DNA of 64,000 bases from Chelonoidis abingdonii. Taxonomy: Eukaryota > Chordata > Testudines > Testudinidae. This document shows positions 12,201-24,200 of this stretch, piece by piece (the stretch's first letter is position 1; each line of letters starts with the position of its first letter). Made by a program: the position numbers and the translations under genes. The stretch is from assembly GCF_003597395.2 (NCBI RefSeq), contig NC_133790.1, positions 20,798,869 to 20,862,868 on the forward strand, given 5' to 3'. A model generated the notes under the pieces. It was not told where the DNA came from and made no database searches. It saw nothing but the letters and a program-made list of their open reading frames with translations.

Positions 12201-15200
12201 GTGGAGGGGATTGGGCTCTGGCCACCCCCACCCAGGGTCATGTAGTAATTTTTGTTGGCAGAAGGGAGTCGTAGTGCAATGAAGTTTGATGTGTGCTGTC
12301 ATATGGCTATAGAAAAACCTCTTTGGTTACTATAGACTGTATCTACACTACGGGGTCACGTTTGCAAAGCTACAGTCTCCAGAAATGGCCAAGATCTGGG
12401 CTTAGATTGTGGAGAAGGAGCTCTATGTGCAACATAAGAGGTTCAAAATGGTGTAAAGTAGCCCATTCATCTCAGTGCTATGTTCTTATTCAGCAGAGAA
12501 CACCCCAAGAAGATGAATACAATGTAAAACAATAGTTCTGGGACATGGACTTCTCCATTCCTGTCGGTGGATGTTTACCTCCTCCTCCTTAGTGCCAGTG
12601 CTTGTGAACCTGTGATATGCAGGTGGCATGCCTGTTCTGAGCTCCCAACCCAGAGGCCCCTCAGACACTGGCTCACAAAGGAGTGGGATAAGAGGCGGGG
12701 CATGGCCTCCATATCCTGCCTCATGGGAGATAGGGGCTCAGGCCCCCAGAGGAGCAGCCCCCCCCAACCCAGCTAACATGGGGAATAAGGAGAGGGGCTC
12801 AGACACTCCCCACATCAGATCCTGTTTCACATGATGGTGGGGGGCAGGGACAGTGGTGTGGTGCTTCCCAGATTTCAGTGCACAGAGGAGAGAAGAATGC
12901 AGGCTTGATGGGGGAGCCCCCACTCCCTCTGCCACTCATCCCCAGGTCCTCTCTCCCATAGTCCATCCCCTCCTGCCCTAGAACACCTTTCCCTTTCTAC
13001 AGCCTCCTAATTTCTCCCTCCCTCTTCCTGCACTTTCCTAACCTCCACACCTTCCAGCCTACTCCCACACATTCTCATTTCCCCTCACTGCTTCAACCAG
13101 CCGTATTCCTTATCCCTGTATGAAAAAAAATTAGAATCTAAAAATGTTATAAGGAGCTCATGTTAGGGTGTTGTGTATGAGGAACACCCTGATTTTAAGC
13201 AAACTGAGGTCTATTGTTCAGGAAACATGATTGTGTTATCTTAACCTTTTGATCTTTCTTAGACTGAATCAAAGCTAATAGATTAATCATTGCTGGTGCT
13301 GTGCTATGATAAATTGAGGCATTATCTTACTGAAGAGGCATGGAGAGGTTCAGGCTTCAGCATGTTTGGCATTATGCTCAGGTCCAGCCATTTTCACTTG
13401 CTGAAAAGACCCCATCTTAAACACCAAAGGTGCAGAACAGCCCTTACATATTTAGTAATGGAATAAATGAAAATTCCATACCAAACTTTTGATGGCTCCA
13501 ATTTCTCAGAGGATCCTGTTTAAAATTATGGAGGAACTTGGCAAGAAACAGATGCTGGCCAGCCTGAGAGAGGTTGAAGAGAGAGAAAGTCAGGCCTGGT
13601 CTACACTACAGAGTTAAGTTGACATAAAGCAGCTTATCTTGACCTAACTTTGTAAGCATCTACACTAAAATGCTGCCCGCACCAATCTGTCACCAACTAA
13701 ATAGACTCCACCTCCGTGAGAAGCATAGTGCTTAAGATGCATCGTTTGTATAAACATTGTATTACTTACATCGATTAGCTATTAGCCCCCTGCTCTGGGG
13801 CTTGCTTCCAGAGCATGCCTCCCCTATCTCTGTGGTTATGAATCCAGAGTAGATGAGGCTTGCACCACTTAGTTTTTTACAAAAAAGCTTAACCGCACAA
13901 CCCATCAATAATGTACTGAATTTATAAAGCTTCAAGTATATACTACAATTATGTTCCGGTACTGTTCAAAGTGCATGCTAAGGATTGGCCCCTGTTGACT
14001 GGGTGTTGTATAAACTTCATGTGAAGACATGGTCTCTGCTTCAAAGGGTCAATAATCAAAGGAGGTAGGTGATGTTGGAAAGGTGGAGAGAAGGGAACAA
14101 TCAGTGTCCCAAGTTAGTATCTTTAAATGGCACTGGGCTAAAAGTAGCATGGAAGCCCCATGGCAACCCCCATAGCATGGATTTGGCCTTCTGACAGGAG
14201 AAGATGGTCTCCTGTGCACCTTTAAATGGAATCAGTTGCTGAATCTCATACCATCTCTACCTGATGGGAGGTATTTCCTAATTTCTTCCTTTCTAGCAAG
14301 CAGGTAAATGACTAATTAGAGGAGACTGCTCCTATTGATGTGCTGACTAGCTGGCTATCTGCTATTGATGTTAATCAGATTGTGCATGTAAATCAGTGGA
14401 ATTAGTTTCCTTTGTTTAATGTATGTATGAATTTGTCAGTGATTCATTGATGAAAAGTTGCCATCCATGTGTTCGTTTTCTGCTGTCCTCAGTTAATGTC
14501 CTTTGTGAGCTCCGTCTCTTGTTTTGCAGTGAGGAGGCCATGAGGAAGGCTGGTGTAGCCCCCAATAAATCCAGCAAAGATATGGAGAATCATGTTTTTA
14601 TGAAGGCCAAAACTCGGGTAAGGCACTTCTATGTATTTCCAATTGTCTGTTTTGGTGTGTTGGGAGTAGATAAACCAGGTTCCCAAATGCATCTAGTTTT
14701 CTAGCAACATCTGGCCAGGACACCTGCATAAACTGTTAAATTTATACAGGAGCATTTAATGCTGAATGGGGAACCAAAGTGCTTTGCACACTCCCCAAAA
14801 AACAGTGTGAAGTGAAATGTTTGGCAAAGACAATATGGTAAATTCCTATTATCACTAAAGATACAACAGGCTGCCCAGTGACCGTGCAGAAGACAGGAGT
14901 GTGGTTTATAAGGTCTCATCAACCCACATGCAGTTAACTGCATGGAACTCCCTTTATCTACAGTTTAGCATGACTTGTGCTTAATTATATGGCTCAGGAG
15001 TGTGGATTTTTCACACCCCAAGAAATGTAGCTGGATTGACTTTACTTTTGAGTGTTGATCTGGCTTAAGTAAGGGCATTGGGTTGGTCTATGCTGAAAAC
15101 TTATATTTGCATAGCTACAGCTGTCGGATGTGAAAGCACTGAGAGACATAGCTATGCCAACCCAACCCCTGGTGTAGACAGCATTACCATTTCTCCAGAT

Positions 15201-18200
15201 GGTGAATTAATTACAGCGATGGGCATGGGGAGTGTCTAATGGGCAGGGGAAGGCTGTGCCTACCCAAACAGCCCCATGTGGCCCTGCCCATGCTCCGTCC
15301 AGAGGCCCACTCCTGCTGCTAGTTGGCCCCAGCCCAGGCAGGCTGCTCCTTTTCCGGGAAGGGAAGCCTGCTGGGACTAGGGCGCCTGGGATTTGCGGTA
15401 GCTGGGGCTGCCCAGTGCTAGGGCTACACCACCAAGGACTAGGGGGGACGGGGCTGCGCACCGCCTGCCAATGTGGGGCTGGGGGGGGGGGCGGGCATGC
15501 GCCACTTGGGAGTGGAGGGGCCACCTGGTCACCTACCCGGTGCTCTGGGGGCCGCCCACCTGGTGCTCAGTTGGCTGGGGGAAGGGGGTCGTGCACAGCC
15601 CACCCACCTGGGGCTGAGGCAGTGGAGGGTGCTGACAGCTGCAGGGAGGGAAATCTGGGCTGGGGGAGGGGCCTCAGGCAGAAGAGGTGGGCCAGGCCAG
15701 GGGCTAGCCTCCCCTAGCCAGTGGTTCACCCACTGCCCATGGCAATAGAAGAACCCCTCTCATTCCTGTAGTCAGTATCTACACTTAAAATGCAACAATG
15801 GCAGCTGTGCCACGGTAGCACTTCAAGTGTAGACATAGCTTTGTTGGTATATAAACATGTATACAATACACTAATATGCAGCTGTATTGGCAGTTGTCTA
15901 CCTCTTCTACCCAGCATTTGCTGTTTCTCGTCCTGTCCTGCACAGTTAAACACAATGACCTTTTCATTAGAAACGTACCCCGCCCATTTCAGTTCCTGAG
16001 CAGATCAGACTGTTATGAAAAGTGTACCAGTCCTGAAGGAGGAGGGACTCTTCTGTTACACTGTGGGAGTAGCAATGTGAGGAAGGGAAACAGTGAGTCA
16101 TGGAATGCGTTGCTTCCCCATTCTGTGCTAAGCTGTTTCTTGTTTTCAACTTTAGGAGGAATATCTTTCTCTTGTGGCCAGACTTATTATCCATTTTCGA
16201 GACATTCGTAAGTAATCCTTATATTTATCTGTTAATTATAGGAGTGCTAGCTTTCTGGGTGGCTTGAATCTGCTAGTTCTGATTGGCATTCTCCAGAAGT
16301 TGCTTCAGTAGTTTCTGTTGCTGGATCTGTGCCCAGCTCCTGAATGTGTAATCTTCACAATGTCTGTCTAAAACTGAAGAATCCACTAAAAAGTTCTTGG
16401 TATCTCCACTTTTCATTTCACCAAAAGTTTTCTCTGAGGTCATCCTGTCTCTCCATTTCCACTACAGCCAGAATGCTGTGAAGACAAAGTGGCTGAGCTT
16501 CATTTATTTGCTCTACTTTGATTTACAAATGAATTAAAAAGCATTAATCTATGTGATATTAAAGTAAATTTTATCCTCAGCATGGAATCCTGAATTAGGA
16601 TGCCTGCCCTTCCTTTTAGTTTTATTCCTTCTGAAATAAGTCTCTGGAATGAAACAAACTGTCTCAAAATACTTATGAGTCTTCCTAGGTGTGGAACTGC
16701 TGGAGGAAGCCATCTGTCATACACTGCGCCAGGAAGCTGTGTAGAGGAACTGCCTCAGATGCTTGTCCCATTCTGTAGAAAATGTCACACAGCAAGCATT
16801 AATCTTGATGCCTGAGAGTGAAACCTGACTTGCAGAGCTCTTACACTGGCAGAACCATGTGGGATTTAGGTGGCAATGATTGACATTACAGAGCATGTCT
16901 GCAGCAGCACTCCATGGCCAGCTGGGATGCTAAGTTCCTGATGAAGTAATCTAGGAGCTCTCTAGCTCTGTGGCGTGCTATTAGAGTAGGGAATCTGGGT
17001 AAAATGCGTGAAGGCACACTGGCATGGGGATAACTAATGGGAAGCAATTTTTTGCACTATTAATGCATTGGTTGTCGGGAATAAGTTTAAATTGCCATAT
17101 ATTTACAGTCATCTGTTCAATGCAGTCAGCAACATTTATAACTTGTGTATGTATTCACTCTTATTTTCTAGACAATAAGAAATCTCAGGCCTCGGTCAGT
17201 GGTAAGAACATGTTTTTAGTCTAAATGAAAAATTGTCAGTATTTTTGGTGGCATATGAAGTGGGAAGGGAGGGAATACTGCATACTTGCAGCAAAGGAGG
17301 GCAAGTTAAATTCTTAATCATACTGTGGTAAAGAGAAAAGTTCTAGTGAGTCTTCTGGACTCTTCACATATGGATGTTGTGTGGAACACTCATTTGATTC
17401 CACTTCTGTATAGTCTGTTTGTGCTAAATATTATTAAACCTATTCAACAAATGCCAGTGTTGTGAATTGGACTCTCCAGCAGGAAGTAGCTGAGTTCCTC
17501 CTTGCTTACTACTTGCAGTCCTCACTGGTGTATGAGCTTGATACCTGTTCTGCATTACAAGTCTATGGAGTAGTCCTGTCAGCAGTAACTGTGTCCTGGT
17601 GGACTCTTCATGTGACCGAAGGAATCTCCTCTATAACTATATTAATCCCCCCTGTAAGAGAATATATGGAGAGGCACCAACTATCTGTTGCCACCTCTTC
17701 CCAGCATGGGTTAAAGATGTGCTGCACAATATATGTTAATGCCAGGACTCTGGAGTGCTCTAAAGTTATGTCATCTTTGATCTGTACCCTTAAGGAGGAA
17801 GGCACCATATTACACTCTTGATGAACAGCAGTATAACAATGTTTCTGAAACGCTTGTAATGCTCTCTCCTTCAGAATTCTGTTTGCATTTCCTTTTCCCT
17901 AGCCCCAGACCCCAGATTATCACCCTCTCTCTGACTGAGGAGTGCTGAACATGGGTAGTTGAGAAGTGTGTGGAGAAGCTTCAGTGTTTAGAGTAGAGGT
18001 GACTAAAGATTTCCCTTTTGTTAATATATATTTAGTGTTTATTTGGTGCTTTGCATATTTAAAGCATTTCATAAACCTCATAAACCTAAATAATCCTCAG
18101 ACACTGGTGTCCCCAGTTTACAGATGGAAAAATGGAGACAGACTTATGTAAAGCCTCTAAGTCAGTGGCAGAATTGTGAGTGTAGAACTCAGGTTGGACT

Positions 18201-21200
18201 TTTAATCCTATGCTGAGTCCACTAGGCCAAAACTTTTTTGTGGCTTCACAGCATGAAGAACTATTTCAGTGGACAAGTCTTCATCTTGTTCTCTTCGTAA
18301 CGATGTTGTATTCGCAGATCCTATGAATGCACTGCAGAATCTAACAGGCGGCCCCCCAGCAGGAGCAGCTGGAATGGGCATGGCTTCACGAGGTCAAGGG
18401 GCACCAATGGGTGGGATGAGTGGACTTGGGCCAATGGGCCAGCAGATGAGCCTTCCAGGGCAGCAGCCTCCTGGAACCTCTGGGATGGCCCCCCATGGTA
18501 TGTCTGGTGTCTCTACAGCTACTCAACAGAGTAAGTATTCACTGTGGTCCCATCCACTGAAATTAAGTCAGTTTAGGGTTCCAGTGCAGAGCCGTTTTCT
18601 AAGCTGAAAGGAAGAGAAAATTACAAAATACTCCCTAGATCTGTGTTTGTTGCTCCTGGCAGGAGGATTGGGGATTATGGTGTGTCTCACCCCTTGTCAC
18701 TGATATGGGAAAAACAGATTTGAATTGGGGGGAAAAGGGAGGGTTTGCCTTCAGATACCTGCACCAACACCATAAATGTCCTAACTATACTTGTATGCAG
18801 TGTTATAACTGTGTTGATTGCAGAATATTAGAGAGACAATGTGGGTGAGGTGATATGTTTTATTGGACCAACTCTTCGTCAGCCCTTTGAAAGCTTGTCT
18901 CTTACCAACAGAAGTTGGTCCAATAAAAGATATTACCTCGCCCACCCTGTCTCTCTATCTATACTTAAAATTTGTGGCTTTCCACTTGCTACTTGGTTCT
19001 GGACTCATTTGCAACTGCATTTGAGACTGAGGTGGAGTATTCTGAGCAAGAGTCTGGCTCGGACTAGTAGACACCTTCCTCTCAAAATACCTTAGGGTTC
19101 GGCTACACTTGCAGCTGTACAGTGCTGGGAGTTACAGCTGTCTTCGTACAGCTGTGTAGGGAAAGCGCTGCAGTGTGGCCACACTGACAGCTACCAGCAC
19201 TGCAGTGTGGCCACATTTGCAGCATCTGCAGCACTGTTGGGAGTGGCTGAACAGGCATTCTGGGATACCTCCGAATACCTCTGGAGGCCAATTACAGCGC
19301 TTTTGGTGGCCACACTGGCGGAGCAGCGCTGCATCACCAGCGCTGCAATCGTTATACCTCAGGCAGAGCAGGAGTACAGCCAGAGCTGCAGCCAGGGAGA
19401 TGCAGCGCTGTATGTGCCTTGCAAGTGTGGACGGTGAGTAAGTTGCAGCTCTGTAAACCCACCACCAGCGCTGCAACTCTCCAATGTAGCCAAGCCCTTA
19501 GTTCTTGAACATCCTTAGTGTTTTGTTTTATATCACCTCATATTGTGGCCTCCATTGTTCTGGCAGATAGCTTAGAGCCCATTCGAACAGCGCCTCCTTT
19601 GACCAATGTGTGAGACCTTTTCTTTCTGTTCCCCTCAGGGTATGAATGAGCCCAACCTCCTCCTCCTCCTTTCAGTTCTTAAGCTATTTAATTAGATTGC
19701 AGAGTCAGCCAAAGAGTTGAGACTTAAATGTAATAGTGATGAGAAATGCCTTGATAATACGAATAACAAATGTTTAAATGTGTATAATATATGTCTGGAA
19801 ATGGGAGGCTATAATGGGTCAATGCACTAGCTTTTATGCAGTTGCTCCAATCGCCATTGTGTGCTACAAAAGACACCAAGGTATCTTAAAGAACAAGGAG
19901 TCCTTGTGGCACCTTAGAGACTAACAAATTTGTTTGAGCGTAAGCTGTCGTGGGCTAAAACCCACTTCATCGGACGCATGCGTGGAATTTTCTGGTAAAA
20001 AGAGTTAGGTTGAGATCACCAGTCTTGTCTGTTGGACAGCTGTCTACATTTCAGCCATGTTTTACAAACACATTCCGACTTTCAGCCCAGCTCCAACTGC
20101 AACAGATGGCGCAGCAGCAGCAACAGCAGCAGCAACAATTTCAGCAGCAACAGGCGGCTTTGCAGCAGCAGCAGCAGCAACAGTTCCAGGCACAGCAGTC
20201 AGCCATGCAACAGCAGTTCCAGGTCCAACAGCAGCAGGCGGCGGCAGCAGCAGCTGCACAACAGCAGCAGCAACAGCAGCAGCAACAATTTCAGCAGCAA
20301 CAGGCGGCTTTGCAGCAGCAGCAGCAGCAACAGTTCCAGGCACAGCAGTCAGCCATGCAACAGCAGTTCCAGGTCCAACAGCAGCAGGCGGCGGCAGCAG
20401 CAGCTGCACAACAGCAGCAGCAACAGCAGCAGCTGCAAGCAGCCCAGCAGCAGCAGCACATGCTCAAATTGCAGATGCAGCAGCAGCAGCAAAATCAACA
20501 ACAGGTAATGAACAGCGAAGCAGTCGCAAAGGCATTATTGGTAATCTATCATCAGCCACTTGTCAAACGGCACCATTCCAGAGCTCTGTCTTACATAGCA
20601 ATATTAAGTGTCAGCTCTCCACACTAAGGGATTAATATGCTTCTGCTTCTTGGCAAGGCATCAGCGTGAACTGGTAGAGTTCATTGGCAGCAGTGTGCTC
20701 TATCCTAGAGAAGACTGATCTTTCATAGCAAGAAAGAAGCTAAAAATTTTGTCCCCTTCTTGTTTGAGTCCAAGGGCTTGGCACTTGCAAGTTAGAGCAC
20801 ATTAAAGTAGCCCCGGGCGCCCTTTCTCCTGAGGTATCCACATTGGCAAGGCATGCAGAGTGCCTGGACTCTGCAGCTGGAGCGTTCCTGGTAATCCATC
20901 TCCATGAGAAGCATAAAGCTTGCTGCGCCCCAGCTGAAACACCTGGACATCAGTGTGGACAAAGTGTTGCATTACTGCGCTGTGTTTGGCCTCTGGAAAC
21001 GTCTCTGAAGTCAAGTGGCCACTCATTGTTCTGAAATCAGCTGCGGGCATGCTCCGTTTCTGACAGCCGACATGCTTATCTACTCCAACACAAAGCAAAC
21101 CATTAGTGTGGAATGCTGCTGTTGTGTGTGGGAGGGGGCCGGGGGTCTGCTGCTGTCTGAACTTATAAGACAGCATGCTGACACCCTCTCAGCCCCCCAG

Positions 21201-24200
21201 AACACACCACACCCTCCCTGTCACACTCCACCCCCTATTTGAAAAGCATCTTGCAGCCACTTGCACACTGGGATAGCTACCACAATGCACTGCTCTTTGT
21301 GGCGTTGCAAGAGCTGCTAATGTGGCCATGCCAGTGTGCTTGCAGCTGACAGTGTAAATACGCAGAAGCGTTTTCCCTGCTGCAGTCTCCAAAGGCTGAT
21401 TTAACTTCCAGCGCTCTACGAGCGTAGCCATGCCCTAAGTGTCAGGATGATGTTGGCCTGCTTCGGAGAAGGTCAGGGATATAGGAGAGGATTGGAGTGG
21501 ACGCTCTACTCTCCTCCCTCCCTCCCCCAAGTTTCCTCTAGAAATAGTAGCTGTTTTTCTCAGTTGTGTGAATTACTCATTGTCACTTAAAAAAAATATG
21601 AGGCATGCCTAAAGATGCATGCATGCAAGTAGAAGAGGCTGATGCTGTCCTGTTCTTGTGCAGGTGTAGGTAAATGGTGATGCTGACATTAGCTTGATAA
21701 CAGTTTTGAGAAGTGTTGTGATCTTTTATGCCGGAGAAGCTAGAGGGCTGGGTACTTTCACCTTGAAACTGTCTGTTAGTGGTAGCAGATGACTTTGTGC
21801 CCATCTGGAGAGGGGAAATTGAAATATAAACTGCATGAAGGTGAGTTGTTCAAAGCCTGAGTCTGGCTCAAAGGGTAGAACCTTTCATCTGGGCTAAATG
21901 CTTTAACTTAGTATGATGAGGTAGAATGCTGCCTGCAGGCCATTGGCTTTCATTCTAAAACTGAAGACACTGTTGCGTTGCTGGAAACTTCAACATCCTG
22001 GCTTTTCCTGTTTTAGATGCAGCAGCAGCAGCAACTACAGCGAATTGCTCAAATGCAGTTACAGCAGCAGGCAGCTCAGGTTATGCAGGTGCAGCAGCAG
22101 CAACAACAAATACCACAGCAACAGATACAGCAGCAGCCATCTCAGCAAGTCATGCAACAGCAGATGCAACAGATGCAGCAGCAGCAACAGCAGCAGCAGG
22201 TTGCTCAGGCCCAACAGTCTCAGCTTCCACCACAGTCACAGGCACAGTCCATGGTCTCTCAGGCACAGGCAATCTCAGGACAGATCTCTAGTCAGGTCAT
22301 GTCTGTACCTTTTACCCAGCAGCAGTTAAAAGCCATGCAGGTAAGTGTGTTAAAGACTGAAAACATATGGTTGTTTATTCCGTCAGCCTCTAGAGAAATT
22401 GAAAATCTTCACTGATAGATAAGCCTTGTTAGTGTTAATAGTAGAGGTGTGAAATAGTGTAACATGTTAAGAGGCTAGCTGTTAACCTAGTTGCATGTAT
22501 AACAATGCTAACCACTAACTTGTTACTTTATTGCTTGCCAGCACAGCATAGTTCTTTGCTAAAAACCCAAGGTTTGTTAGCTACTCTGTGAAATTGTTTA
22601 GTAAGCTGGATAGAAAAGCTAGTATTTAAAATTCAGTTCCTTTGTTGCTATTGGTGGGACAGGGAGATGAGTGAGATCTCGTTTTATATAGATATAACAT
22701 TACATTCTGATGAATGCTAGAACATGAGCAAGCTAAAATGAATGCCCTAGTACATGTGTGTACGTGTCAGCCCTCTCTCTACTGCAGCATGAAACCCTAT
22801 TGGCATTGCTTCTGCTACTATATTGAGAGGGGTTAGAATCTCAGTGTGTTGGGGAAGGTGCAACAAAGAGAGCCAAATCTACCCCAGCTGACTGTCGTGT
22901 TATGGTTGAACTTGCCAAGGACGATTGTCACTTCTCTTAAAATAACCGTTCATAGGTTGAAGACAGGGTGATTTTGATTTTTGTACTTCATGGAGGATCT
23001 CCTAGTATTGCTTCAGTCTGAGTCAACTAATGCTGTTAATGGTGCAGATTTTCTTACCATTGAGTTACTCTTCAGTGCTATGGAAACTGACCTAGGGAGG
23101 GCTTAGTGGGAATGCTGTGCATTACTAAGCAGAAGATCTAAGTTTTAATTGTGAGCTCTGCTCTACTTCAGTCTTGGCCTTATTGAAGGTGGGGGCTTGG
23201 CAGCTAACCTAGGAGTAGTTTACTTGTGTCTCACTTATGCAACAGTTACAGAGCAATGCGCAATTTTAACCAGCTGTCGCATGCAGGCATCTAATGTGTA
23301 CTTGAGTGAAATTAGCAAAGCTAATTGTTTGCCATGGCAAAGTCCAAGTGGCAATTGAGTCTGCCTGTAGGAATGCCAGTGTAGAGAAGACGCCTCAAAG
23401 AAAAGTCAGTATCAAGTGTGTAGCATTGGGGAGGCTTATTCTAAGCCAGCTGCTCGTGTTCATGCAGTGAGTCATGCACTAGCCCAGTGTAAATGCATAG
23501 CAGACAGTCTTGTTTGCTCATAAGTGAAGGCATTAGTAAGATGGATGATCTAAATGCTGTGGAAAGGTGACATCCACCATAACCAGTTACTCCTGCTTAC
23601 CCCCTTCTTTCTTTAAATATTCAAGGTAAGAGCTCAACTGGTGCAACAACAGCAGCAGCAGGCAGCGGCAGCAGTCCAAGCAGCTCAGGCCCAGGCTGCT
23701 CAGATGGGAGCTTCAGGGCAGGTAAGGGCCCATGGAGCCAGTGTCACTAGTGCAGGCCTGTAGCAAGTGCATGCTAAAATTGAGCATGGAGATGGATTTT
23801 TGGCAGCTTTCTGAGGAGGGGTCTGACATCAGTTGTCCTTACGAAGGCAGTATGGGTGATTATGGACTGTTTCCCTTTTGCTGAGAGTCAGAGGCAGGAT
23901 TTCATTGACACCCTCTTTGTGCATGCCTGTCTCTAGTAGGTCAGATACTGCTGCCTGGAGTGACCTAGCAGCGCACAGTAAGACTAGCTACTGTAGTCAT
24001 GCGATAGGTCTAACTGTTCCTGGAGTGTTTCACTTCTATTTCCGTAACACTTTCTTAGGAGACTGCCTTGTCATATGAACTTCTCTCTACTATGAACTGG
24101 TGACTGCTGGTCTGTACTCAGATGTGATCTCCCTTCCATCTCCCAAACACAAAAGTAATAGTGGAGGTACTGACATGTTCCCCCCACTTTTCTCTGTTCC

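Larger units (their letters stand above)
3240..14529 (+). other. MED15 intron 1
   Basis: An 11.3-kb intron. After the CpG island fades (about 3720) it is AT-rich and unique-looking to about 6660. An RTE-like LINE (6668-9290), a palindromic element and MIR-like piece (9600-9890), an LTR-like repeat (10171-10900), a MIR (11285-11480) and several MITE fragments (11880-13770) follow. I saw nothing recognisable in 3900-6660 or 13800-14520. Confidence 0.75.
18531..20085 (+). other. MED15 intron 5
   Basis: Contains a foldback repeat (18826-18962), a TIR element (19090-19500) and a dispersed repeat (19885-19985). I see nothing recognisable in 19500-19880. Confidence 0.6.

Noticed and set aside
15207..15748. 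Open frames of up to 161 codons in a G+C-rich segment of intron 2.
   Set aside because: No domain, no conserved start and no splice signal. The sequence is part of a repeat-like block.
17462..17821. A 119-codon open frame in MED15 intron 4.
   Set aside because: It shows no motif, its start is arbitrary, and it lies between well-defined exons 4 and 5.
20112..20433. Regular repeats considered as a CRISPR-like or satellite array.
   Set aside because: The repeat is two in-frame copies in a coding exon of a vertebrate gene, with no spacers.
20032..20635. Long frames rich in Ser, Ala and Thr over the MED15 polyQ exon, on both strands.
   Set aside because: They are alternative frames of CAG/CAA repeats (AGC = Ser, GCA = Ala). 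The frame with Gln joins in phase to exons 5 and 7.
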